From Bog-257 sp963846715 (GTDB taxonomy: Bacteria; Acidobacteriota; Terriglobia; Terriglobales; Acidobacteriaceae), in the NCBI GenBank assembly GCA_963846715.1, contig CAWJXA010000006.1, positions 400,778 through 464,777 of the forward strand: a stretch of 64,000 bases of DNA, written 5' to 3'. The position numbers were made by a program, and so were the translations under genes. Positions 41,692-50,255 of the stretch are shown here, one piece after another. Under the pieces are notes generated by a model that saw only the letters and a program-made list of their open reading frames with translations, was not told the origin of the DNA and made no database searches. How positions within the stretch are numbered: the first letter of the stretch is position 1; the number at the start of each line of letters is the position of its first letter.

Positions 41692-42297
41692 CTACGAAAC
41701 TTTATGCGTCTTGAACAGTTCATTCTCAATAATTTCGCAGAGAATGTGACCGGTCAGAATGTGTAACTCCTGGATTCGGGGAGTTTCCATCGACGGGACG
41801 CGCAGGCAGTAGTCCACGATATCGCAGAGCTTGCCGCCGGTTTTTCCAACCAGGCCCACGGTGATCAGACCCTTGGTCTTCGCAACTTCTATCGCCCTCA
41901 GGACATTTTCCGAATTGCCGCTGGTCGAAATTCCGACCGCGAAATCTTCCGCCGATCCTACTCCTTCTAATTGGCGAGCGAAAACTTGACCAAAACCGTA
42001 GTCGTTTGCGATCGCGGTGAGTGACGATGGGTTGGTCGTCAGCGCCAATGCAGCCAACCCAGGCCGCTGCCTCAGGTAACGTCCCGCCAATTCCGCTGCT
42101 AAGTGTTCGGCATCGGCGGCGCTGCCGCCATTACCGAAGAACAGCACTTTATGTCCGTTCTTCAACGCTTTGGCCATGAGTTTTGCTACAGCGCATACCG
42201 TCGCAATATAGCCAGGGTCCTCCAAGAGACGCTGTCCGGCCGCAACATTATCTTTGATTCGGCCGACGACCATATCCCGCATGGTCGCAGGCGTCAT
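41692..42297 (-). CDS. gmhA: Sedoheptulose 7-phosphate isomerase
   Basis: GmhA converts sedoheptulose 7-phosphate to heptose 7-phosphate, the first committed step to ADP-heptose. This 201-residue SIS-domain protein has VLFFGNGGSAADAEHLAAEL, TTNPSSLTAIANDYGF, GISTSGNSENVLRAIE and the C-terminal helix IQELHILTGHILCEIIE. Length is normal. It is the first gene of the heptose operon, with 157 bases before hldE. Confidence 0.96.
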   Translation of the reverse strand: MTPATMRDMVVGRIKDNVAAGQRLLEDPGYIATVCAVAKLMAKALKNGHKVLFFGNGGSAADAEHLAAELAGRYLRQRPGLAALALTTNPSSLTAIANDYGFGQVFARQLEGVGSAEDFAVGISTSGNSENVLRAIEVAKTKGLITVGLVGKTGGKLCDIVDYCLRVPSMETPRIQELHILTGHILCEIIENELFKTHKVS

Positions 42298-42835
42298 CCG
42301 TCCCTCCCAGGACCTGTGGCTTGCAAATGTCCTTCTCCAGTCCCCGTCCGATTCGCGTTCTCTTTCACCAGGAACTCTTGAAATGTGAAGCGGTGCTCGT
42401 CCGGCATCTTAGATCTGGTTCTGTCGCATCTGGATTTGCAATTCCTCACCTGGCACACCCTAACTCACGTTCATACTAACTTAAGCCGGGCAACTCTAAT
42501 CAAAGCCAGAACCAAGATGCTATATTGCCGCCGTTCCCCAAAAGACGGGAGACAATTCGGTGATGTGACATATCCCGTAGAAAAACGGTTTCCGCGACCG
42601 ACCTGGCAGGTTCCGCGACATTTTACCCTAACCCCCAATCCTGTACACTCGCTCGTTCTCGACACGCTCTTTGGAAATTCAGGACACGTCAGCCTTCATC
42701 GTCCTTGGCATTACTGGAATGACCGCACCCCCGGAACTTCTCGCGCAATCAAGGCCCGAGGAGCAGCAACTCGACCGAGCGAAGATCATCAGCCCTGATA
42801 TATGCGTACCGCTTTACGCTTCACAGAGGACGCCA
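42298..42835. other. Intergenic stretch, promoter region of the heptose genes
   Basis: A 538-base gap between gmhA and the membrane terpene cyclase-like gene, both leftward. Frames across it are rich in Arg, His and Pro, as in random DNA. It should carry the gmhA promoter; no clear boxes or hairpins are seen. Confidence 0.35.
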
Positions 42836-43396
42836 CTATAGCCGCGCCTGCGTCATCAAACAAACATAGATCACGTCGAAGAGGAGGGTCGTTCCGAATA
42901 CCGCAAGGGACAGACCATGCATCCCGGGCCGGCTGAAGAACAGAAAGACGAAAAGGATGCTCATCACGAGATTGTTGATATAGGCCTCTTGGTGGCCTTC
43001 AGGATCATGAAATGTGCACTGAAACGTGAGGTATCCAATGGTGGAGAGCATCAGTGTACCGGCAACGATGATGAAGAAGTATGGCCGGAGCTGCGGCATC
43101 TGCTCGACGCGTCCCCAGCGCAGCAGTTGGCACAGCACGACGCAGTCGAGTCCGAGCCAGAGCAGAGTAATTGCTGTGTTGAGTTTGCTCTCCTGCGGGA
43201 TAAGGACAGAGAAAACAAGCTCCCAGCTTAGGTTCATGCAAACAGCAACCAGGGGGATGCCATAGCTATGATCACGGAACCCCACGAAAATGGTGAAGAT
43301 GTAAGCCAGTATCCACAGCACGCCGCAGACTGTGCCGGCCATATTAGGCAAGCGTGCACCTGCGTTGCTTTCCTTCTCCGCCACAAGCGTATTCAT
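42836..43396 (-). CDS. PaxB-like transmembrane terpene cyclase-type protein
   Basis: A 186-residue membrane protein with about seven hydrophobic segments. It shows the pattern of PaxB/Pyr4-type integral membrane terpene cyclases: VCMNLSWELVFS with Glu59 in an early helix, LLWLGLDCVVLCQ with Asp84, and a last helix with Asp174 in TTLLFDVIYVCLM. In that family one early Glu and one late Asp protonate an epoxide or alkene. Bacterial relatives are often annotated hypothetical. The ATG at 43396 has aaggaac upstream. The class I isoprenoid synthase at 38.0 kb could supply a prenyl substrate. Family assignment rests on motif spacing only. Confidence 0.55.
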   Translation of the reverse strand: MNTLVAEKESNAGARLPNMAGTVCGVLWILAYIFTIFVGFRDHSYGIPLVAVCMNLSWELVFSVLIPQESKLNTAITLLWLGLDCVVLCQLLRWGRVEQMPQLRPYFFIIVAGTLMLSTIGYLTFQCTFHDPEGHQEAYINNLVMSILFVFLFFSRPGMHGLSLAVFGTTLLFDVIYVCLMTQARL

Positions 43397-44520
43397 TCGC
43401 TCGTTCCTTCGGACGATTCCCAGTCGAGCCGGCCTCGCCATTGATTCGCTTGTGCTCTCGCGAATCCTCTATGTGCCACGTCCGAGCTTCTAGAGGAGTT
43501 ACTGGAGTAGTCCATCCGCCCGCAAGCCAGTCCGTCGACGCTGGTACCACGAACAAAACTCAGCTTGGCTGTACGACGGACCGACGATCCAGCATGTCTA
43601 AACAAAGCCCAGGCCGGGCCCATCATCCCGCGCAACCGACACCATGTTTCGCGAGAACCCACGCCGCTGTGGTAGGATAATTCTCGCACGAGCGCACAGA
43701 GATTTATTAGCCGCTTACTAGCGCGCATAATTCGCGAAGTTGAGGCGCGAGAAGCCTCTTGTGCTACAAACATGTTGTTACGACAGTGTTTGAAGCAACA
43801 AACGAGGCTTCCGCGTGATCGACGATAGCACGACACAGTGTTTGTTGTTCCCAGAGAGTGTTTGTGCTTGCCCCCTGGGCTGAGACAACCAGTAAGACAC
43901 TGTTCGCCGTTCGCTGAAAAATCCTCGACCGGCAAGCTGAGTTTACTGCACACTGCCCTCCGGTTGGTGAAGCGGAGGCGGGCTCTGCTGGAGAGCAACC
44001 CGCCTAGGAATAGCCAACTGGAAACTCATCGAGGCCCGATGAGGGCTGGGAGCGGTGACCACGGTTGACCGTTCCCAGCTTTTCTCTGATCCACATCGGA
44101 TCGATAGATTTCCTCATGCCTCAGAAAACTCACAAAGAAAGCTGCCGCGCAACGGCTTCCGCCGGGGGTTGGGCCAGCAGACCGCGCTCAAACTCGTTTT
44201 TCCCGGCAATATTTGCTTCCCAGCTTCACATCTCCGGCCGATTCGAGGCTGGTAACCTCCGGGGTTCTGGTTCGGCAAAATTGTAGACACGACGCCATGC
44301 GCTAACTGACGCACGACGCGTTGCACTAATGACTCGAGTGTAGCAACAGGAAACTGTCTCAGGAGCGGGGGCCACCCCACTAGCCTGTAGACGAAAATGT
44401 AGCTGCAGACAGCCCCGCGAAACATCGCGTATCTAGATCCCACAACATGCGGCCGGCAAACCGTTCAAAACACAACTACCCGCTGTGAGCCTCTGACAAC
44501 AGCATTCAACAAGTGCTGAA
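43397..44520. other. Gene-poor region with an imperfect inverted repeat
   Basis: About 1.1 kb without a convincing gene; its frames have Arg/Ser/Pro-rich noncoding compositions. GAAGCCTC (43751-43758) and GAGGCTTC (43804-43811) pair perfectly, and flanking CGCG bases extend the stem with one bulge (43746-43815). The right end abuts the tRNA fragment. Confidence 0.4.
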
Positions 44521-44571
44521 AACTGGCTCTTAATCAGTAGGTTGAAGGTTCGATTCCTTCCGCGCTCACCA
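44521..44571 (+). pseudogene. 3' part of tRNA-Lys(CUU), including CCA
   Basis: The sequence contains an intact anticodon arm (ACTGG, loop CTCTTAA, TCAGT; anticodon CTT for Lys), variable loop, a perfect T arm (GAAGG TTCGATT CCTTC), the acceptor strand CGCGCTC, discriminator A and encoded CCA. A matching 5' half (expected GAGCGCG and a normal D arm) is absent. The upstream bases hold only GAGC (44487-44490) and a different 5-bp hairpin (CAGCA 44500-44504, TGCTG 44514-44518), giving a molecule too long and mispaired for a working tRNA. Such 3' tRNA fragments are classic scars of integration of a genomic island or phage. Confidence 0.7.
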
Positions 44572-45682
44572 TCTTTAAAATCAATAATTTAGATAAACCC
44601 CCCCTGTGAACTCTGCCGCTCCCTTCACTGATCCACACCACCCCTTTTCTAGTATTTTCAATGCCTTACATGCACAGTTGGAACAACTGATGCGTAGTCA
44701 GTCGTGGGATTCAGATAGGGGATGAACTGCTTGTAATTCAATAACATGCGCTTCTGCCGAAGCTCTGTGGCTAAAGTGTGGCTGTGTTCCGCTCTTATTT
44801 TATACCTCTCTATATGTTGCGGATGACCGGTTGCGGCCGACGAAACCTGCGTGCGTTTGAATGCATTACATCCCCCGATCGAGTCATACACATTCGCGAA
44901 GAGCTCCAGGTTTCTCGACAACTCCACTCCGGCGCTCATTGACCAGGTGAGGGAAAAACGTAAGCTCTCCGGAGATCCCGCAGGATCAAGGGGCAGTGTG
45001 AAGACGTGGGCGCGGCCCACGCCTCCTACGAAGGAAAATCAAACTCTTCGGTACGCCAGCGAGGATCTATCGGCACATGTTAGCATCGGGCGTTTTACAT
45101 CCAAGTGGCGGCCTGGTTTCGTCAACTAACAGTTAAGTTCTCTGTCGAGAAAAAATGGAATCGGAGCGTGAATCGAGTAGACTCGCACACTCATTGGATA
45201 CCGGCGAGAGCTTGCCGGACTATTCTTATCCATTCTTATCCATTGCGGCGGATCGTCAGCGGGACAACTGAGATCAGCCCCGCTGAAAGTTTCTTCCTCG
45301 CGTCGCAGAAGCGCTAGGATGGGAACGCCGGACAGAGTATTCCGGAAATGGGCGATAAGATCACGCCGCTCCTGCCAAGAAGCTCCGTGTCCAAATCACA
45401 ATAACACCCCCTAAACGACCTGACAGGTCGAGGCTTCGAGCGGCCTGTAACCCCAAAACGGAAACCACAGGATGCCCGAGCTATTGGAGAATGTCCTCAC
45501 GGATCGACAAGACGCTGGGACGAAACTCTACTTGCACAATAACAGTCATGGATTTGCGAATTACTTCAGAGCATTCCTTCTCTGTTAGATCGCACAAAGT
45601 CAGAGGTCAAGTTCAAGAGACCTCCCGCGTACCGCCGAACAGGCGAAATCCAGTTGGCCATTATCGACTCCCGTCCAGGTTG
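44572..45682. other. Gene-poor region after the tRNA fragment
   Basis: About 1.1 kb with no recognised gene. One leftward frame at 44658-45020 (120 codons) reads moderately protein-like, but it has no recognisable motif and no good ribosome site. A short tandem duplication, attcttatcc twice, lies near 45223-45242. Confidence 0.35.
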
Positions 45683-45874
45683 TTACGCCGACTTCATCCC
45701 AAACTTCCGAAGGATCGTCATCATCGGGCACCAGTTGGTGAATGCCGACTGGAACAAATTCAGGCCGACAAAAGCGGTGAACAGGTACCAGTAAGGACGG
45801 ACATAGTATCCAAGTGCAAGCGAGAGCAACACAAACACTCCCGCAATCATGCGAACGGCGCGTTCAACGGTCAT
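45683..45874 (-). CDS. DUF2892 (YgaP-type) small membrane protein
   Basis: A 63-residue protein: MTVERAVRMIAGVFVLLS, two membrane helices, and the ending FTNWCPMMTILRKFG. The conserved NWCP motif and size match DUF2892, the membrane part of YgaP rhodaneses, found next to sulfur-transfer and efflux genes. Its ATG overlaps the stop of the RND transporter by four bases. The function is unknown; the conserved Cys suggests thiol or persulfide chemistry. Confidence 0.85.
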   Translation of the reverse strand: MTVERAVRMIAGVFVLLSLALGYYVRPYWYLFTAFVGLNLFQSAFTNWCPMMTILRKFGMKSA

Positions 45875-48800
45875 GGATGCACCTCCGAAAGCTCCGGCGC
45901 ACATTCAAGGGTCGTCGCCGGTGGTCGCTTCCGTTTTTCTACCATGTAATACAACACTGGTACCGTCATTCGCGAAAGTAAAGTCGAAGCTACCTCGCCT
46001 GCCATCAATGACAGAGCCAGTCCTTGAAAAATTGGGTCAAACAATATCACGCTCGCGCCCACCACCACCGCCGCTGCGGTTAATAGCATCGGCCGGAAGC
46101 GCACCGCTCCCGCGTCCACCACTGCCTGCTCCAGCGGTTCGCCGTGCGCACGCCGCAGTTCGATGAAGTCCACCAGGATGATGGAATTACGGACGATGAT
46201 GCCCGCACCTGCGATGAATCCGATCATCGAGGTCGCCGTGAAAAACGCTCCCATCAACATGTGTGCTGGCAAAATGCCCACCAGTGTCAGTGGTATCGGG
46301 GCCATGATCACTAGCGGCGTAAGGAACGAACGGAACCATCCCACCACCAGGATATAAATCAACACCAACACCGCTGCGAAGGCCAGTCCCAGGTCACGAA
46401 AGACTTCGATGGTGATGTGCCACTCGCCATCCCATTTCATCGTCAACCGGTCCGTCTCAGTGGGCATCTCCGCGTTGTAGCGCTTGATCGCGTAGCCCTG
46501 CGGCGTCTTCAGTTTGTCGATGGCCTCGTTCATTTTCATAATGGCGTACACCGGGCTTTCTACTTCGCCCGCCACGTCACCCAGCACATACACCACCGGC
46601 CGCATGTTCTTTCCATACCGGCTCACATCAATGGTTTCGTTCTTGACGTCTGTCACCTCGGCGATGGAAACCTGCCCACCACTCGCAGTCGGCAAGCGCA
46701 TCGAGGTCAGCGACTCAATTGCCGAACGCCCCGATCGATCAAGTTGCACCTTGATTGGCACGTCCTCGCGCGACTTGGGATCGTGCAGCAGTCCCGCCGT
46801 CGCGCCGTTCAGTCCCATCTCCACCGTCTGCGTTACTGCCGCTGCCGATACGCCGTTGAGCGCGGCCTTGTCCAGATCGACTACCACGTTGTATTTGGCC
46901 TGCGGGTCTTCCACGTACCAGTCCACGTCCACGACGCCGGGCGTAGTCTCAAACACTTTCTTGATCTGCTTGGCCAATTCCATTTGCTGGTGATAATCAG
47001 GCCCGTAAACCTCCGCCACCAGCGTTTGTAGCACTGGAGGCCCGGGAGGAACCTCGGCGACCTTGAGCCGCGCACCATATTTGTTCCCGATGGCAACCAG
47101 TCCGGGACGTAACCGCTTGGCAATATCGTGACTCTGGGCGCGGCGCTCATGACGGTTCAGCAGGTTGACCTGGATGTCCGCCTGGTTCGCTCCGCGCCGC
47201 AAGAAATAATGTCGCACCAATCCGTTGAAGTTGTATGGGCCTGACGTGCCCGAATAAATCTGGTAGTTGACGACCTCCGACTGCTTGCCTAGGTAGTGTC
47301 CCAATTCCTGCGCCACTCGCGTGGTCTGCTCCAGCGGAGTGCCGTTCGGCATGTCTACGATCACCTGGAACTCGCTCTTGTTGTCGAAAGGCAGCATCTT
47401 CACCTTCACCAGTTTGAACGCCACCAGTGAGCACGCCAACAACAACAGCACCACCACGCCGCCGAGGAACATCCAGCGCCGCGATGCGCTGTCGAGCAGA
47501 GGATTCATGATTTTTCTGTAGAGTTTTGTAGTCCAGCCTTCCTTTTCGTGTTCGTCCCCGGCGCGATCCGCGTAGTGGTGCAACAAACGCATCGCCGACC
47601 ACGGAGACACCACGAACGCTACCACCAGGGAAAACAGCATCGCCGCCGATGCGCCCACTGGGATTGGCCGCATGTACGGCCCCATCAGCCCGCGCACGAA
47701 CGCCATCGGCAAAATCGCCGCAATCACGGTAAACGTCGCCAGTATGGTGGGGTTGCCTACTTCATCTACCGCTTCGATCGCGATGGCGCTCAGGCTGCGT
47801 CCACAGTTCGTGGGCATGCGGAAATGTCGGACGATGTTTTCGACCACAACAATCGCGTCGTCCACCAATATTCCGATGGAGAAGATCAGCGCGAATAGCG
47901 TGACCCGGTTCAGCGTGTATCCAAATAAATAGAAGATAAACAGAGTCAGCGCGAGCGTCACCGGAATCGCGATCAGCACCACGCCGGATTCGCGCCATCC
48001 CAGCGCCAGTGCGATCAGCAGCGTCACCGACAGCGTTGCGATGAACAGGTGTTTGAGCAACTCGTCGGACTTATCTTTCGCGGTCTCGCCATAGTTGCGG
48101 GTTATCGAAACATTCAAGTCAGCAGGTAACAGGTACCCGCGTAACGACTCGATCTTTGCTTCTGCGGCGCGGGTAATGTCCGTAGCGTTCGTTCCCTTGC
48201 GCTTGGCCAGCGTAAGCGTCACCGCCGGATAATCTGAACTAACGCCGGCTTTCCCCGCCGCACCGTTGGCATAGAGAACGTAATCGTCCGCCTCTGACGG
48301 CCCGTCCTGAATTGACGATGCCACATCGCGCAAGTACACCGGTTTGCCCTGCGAAACTCCAACCACAATCTGCTGCAAGTCGGCTGCGGTGCCCAGGAAT
48401 CGCCCTGCTTCCACCGCGAACTCCTGGTTGCCCCGCGAGAAACTACCGGAGTCGCTGCGCGCATTCGCTTGTTGCAACTGCGCGACCACCGCGCCCGGAG
48501 TCATGCCATAACCCGCCAACTTTGCAGTATCGAACGTCACCCGCACCTGCCGAGGCAGTCCGCCAATAATCTTGGTCTCTGAAACGTCATCGATCTGCTT
48601 GAGCTGGTTGTCCATCTCGCCCGCAATCTGCCGGAGCTGGTAGCTGTCGTAGTTCTTGCCCCACAGGGTTACGGCAAAGATCGGCACATCGTCGATCGAA
48701 CGCACCTTAATAAGAGGCTGCGAAACTCCTAGCGGAATGCGGTCGAAATTCGAATACAGCTTGTTGTACGCCTTGATGATCGCGTCTTCTTCTTTTGTTC

Positions 48801-49125
48801 CTACGAGGAATCGCACTACCAGCATGCTCACGCCGGGACGCGAAATCGAATACACGTACTCCACGCCGGGCACTTCGCGCAGCAGGCGTTCCATCGGGAT
48901 GCTGGCGCGCTGCTCCACCTCGGCAGCCGACGCACCCGGCATCTGCACGAAGACGTCGAGCATCGGCACCACGATTTGCGGTTCTTCCTCGCGCGGCGTG
49001 CGCAGAATGGCGAACGCACCCAACAGCAGCGAGAACACGATAAACAACGGCGTTAGCTTCGAATTGATAAATTGACCGGCCAGTGCTCCGGCAATCCGCA
49101 TTGGAGTCTTCGGCTCGCTCATCAC
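45871..49125 (-). CDS. RND efflux transporter, inner-membrane pump
   Basis: A 1084-residue resistance-nodulation-division pump, full length. It opens with a membrane helix (LTPLFIVFSLLLGAFAIL) and the first periplasmic loop PGASAAEVEQRASIPMERLL. The large cluster of helices includes FALIFSIGILVDDAIVVVEN with the proton-relay Asp pair, and a second half with the equivalent helices ends in MAGEVASTLLSRMTVPVLYY. The substrate is not readable; sequence type is closer to the hydrophobic-compound branch than to CzcA metal pumps. It works with the adaptor and TolC proteins encoded just upstream, with four-base overlaps on both sides. Confidence 0.96.
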   Translation of the reverse strand: MMSEPKTPMRIAGALAGQFINSKLTPLFIVFSLLLGAFAILRTPREEEPQIVVPMLDVFVQMPGASAAEVEQRASIPMERLLREVPGVEYVYSISRPGVSMLVVRFLVGTKEEDAIIKAYNKLYSNFDRIPLGVSQPLIKVRSIDDVPIFAVTLWGKNYDSYQLRQIAGEMDNQLKQIDDVSETKIIGGLPRQVRVTFDTAKLAGYGMTPGAVVAQLQQANARSDSGSFSRGNQEFAVEAGRFLGTAADLQQIVVGVSQGKPVYLRDVASSIQDGPSEADDYVLYANGAAGKAGVSSDYPAVTLTLAKRKGTNATDITRAAEAKIESLRGYLLPADLNVSITRNYGETAKDKSDELLKHLFIATLSVTLLIALALGWRESGVVLIAIPVTLALTLFIFYLFGYTLNRVTLFALIFSIGILVDDAIVVVENIVRHFRMPTNCGRSLSAIAIEAVDEVGNPTILATFTVIAAILPMAFVRGLMGPYMRPIPVGASAAMLFSLVVAFVVSPWSAMRLLHHYADRAGDEHEKEGWTTKLYRKIMNPLLDSASRRWMFLGGVVVLLLLACSLVAFKLVKVKMLPFDNKSEFQVIVDMPNGTPLEQTTRVAQELGHYLGKQSEVVNYQIYSGTSGPYNFNGLVRHYFLRRGANQADIQVNLLNRHERRAQSHDIAKRLRPGLVAIGNKYGARLKVAEVPPGPPVLQTLVAEVYGPDYHQQMELAKQIKKVFETTPGVVDVDWYVEDPQAKYNVVVDLDKAALNGVSAAAVTQTVEMGLNGATAGLLHDPKSREDVPIKVQLDRSGRSAIESLTSMRLPTASGGQVSIAEVTDVKNETIDVSRYGKNMRPVVYVLGDVAGEVESPVYAIMKMNEAIDKLKTPQGYAIKRYNAEMPTETDRLTMKWDGEWHITIEVFRDLGLAFAAVLVLIYILVVGWFRSFLTPLVIMAPIPLTLVGILPAHMLMGAFFTATSMIGFIAGAGIIVRNSIILVDFIELRRAHGEPLEQAVVDAGAVRFRPMLLTAAAVVVGASVILFDPIFQGLALSLMAGEVASTLLSRMTVPVLYYMVEKRKRPPATTLECAPELSEVHP

Positions 49126-50255
49126 TGCGCCTCAACTTGCTTGCCGCTCAACTCGCGGTCGCCCGGTTGGGTCACGATGCGGTCACCATTCTGCAATCCC
49201 GAGAGTACTTCCACTTGATTGCCCGAACCGGCGCCCAGAGTGACAAATCGCAAACTCGCCAACTGGTCAGCGCCGATTACATAGACCGCCTGCATCTGTC
49301 CGCGGCTGAGCACTGCAGTCTTGGGAATCTCGATGGCTTCGCGTTGTCCGCGCGGAAAGCGCACTCGCCCGAACAGCCCGCTCCGCATTTGCGGATTCCA
49401 TGGCAGATCGACTTTGACCGTGAACGTCCGGCTCCCCGGATCGGCCGTCGGAACAATTTGCGTCACCTTGCCCTCGATGGGTTGCTCGCCCAGAGAGTCG
49501 ACGGTCACCGGAACGGTCTCGCCCAGCTTCACTGCGCCGATTCTGCCCTCATCCACCTGCGCTTCCAGACGGAAGCGGCTCGGATCTTCCACTACCAGGA
49601 GCGGAACTCCCGGCGCAGCCATCGCGCCCGGTTCCGCCAGTTTCGCAATTACGATACCGTCGAACGGCGCGCGTACTTTCGTATAGCTCATCGCCGTGCC
49701 CGCCTGCGAGACTCCCGCCTCCGCCTGCGTGCGGCCCGCGTGCGTCGCATCGCGTCGCGCCTGCGCCGCGGCTAGCCTGGTCTTGACCTCGTCATACTCC
49801 TGCGGGCTCACCGATTTCTTGTCGTAGAGCATCTGATAGCGCTTCAGCGTCGACTCGGCCAGCGCGTAGTCGGCGTCGGCCGCCGCAATCGACTCCTGCG
49901 ACGCCTGCAACCCCGCTTTGGCGCCCGTGTATGCTGCCTGCTGCTGGGCCTCGTCAATCGACACCAGCACCTCGCCACGCTGCACCCGGTCGCCCTCATG
50001 CACGTTTACGCGCGTGATGGTGCCCATCACTTGACTGGCTAGTTGCGCCGAGAGCACGGCCCGCACGGTGCCTGTAGCCTCCACGGCATCTGACACGGTC
50101 GCCTTCTGGACTTGCATCAGCGCCACACCATGGACCTTCTCGGCTGGCGGCTGCGTGGCGGGCTTCGAGTCGCTACAACCGACCATTGTCATCATCGCAA
50201 TCGCGGCCGCCGGCAGTATCAAGCTGATCTTGGTATGAGAAGTTCTGCTCATCAT
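49122..50255 (-). CDS. RND efflux periplasmic adaptor (HlyD/AcrA family)
   Basis: A 377-residue lipoprotein adaptor: the signal ends MMTMVGC. It then shows the barrel-sandwich half (VLSAQLASQVMGTITRVNVH), a coiled-coil hairpin rich in Ala/Gln (residues about 110-170), the second half (SYTKVRAPFDGIVIAKLAEP) and the beta-barrel with IPKTAVLSRGQMQAVYVIG. It links the inner pump to the TolC channel. It overlaps genes on both sides by four bases. Confidence 0.95.
   Translation of the reverse strand: MMSRTSHTKISLILPAAAIAMMTMVGCSDSKPATQPPAEKVHGVALMQVQKATVSDAVEATGTVRAVLSAQLASQVMGTITRVNVHEGDRVQRGEVLVSIDEAQQQAAYTGAKAGLQASQESIAAADADYALAESTLKRYQMLYDKKSVSPQEYDEVKTRLAAAQARRDATHAGRTQAEAGVSQAGTAMSYTKVRAPFDGIVIAKLAEPGAMAAPGVPLLVVEDPSRFRLEAQVDEGRIGAVKLGETVPVTVDSLGEQPIEGKVTQIVPTADPGSRTFTVKVDLPWNPQMRSGLFGRVRFPRGQREAIEIPKTAVLSRGQMQAVYVIGADQLASLRFVTLGAGSGNQVEVLSGLQNGDRIVTQPGDRELSGKQVEAQ

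Noticed and set aside
42385..42798. 137-codon + frame upstream of gmhA
   Set aside because: Arg/His/Pro-rich composition typical of noncoding DNA and no ribosome site.
44487..44571. A complete tRNA-Lys
   Set aside because: Only the 3' half folds; the 5' acceptor strand has mismatches and the D arm is replaced by an unrelated hairpin, making an 85-base molecule.
44658..45020. 120-codon minus-strand frame as a gene
   Set aside because: No recognisable domain, no good ribosome site, and it lies in a gene-poor region; kept only as a remark.
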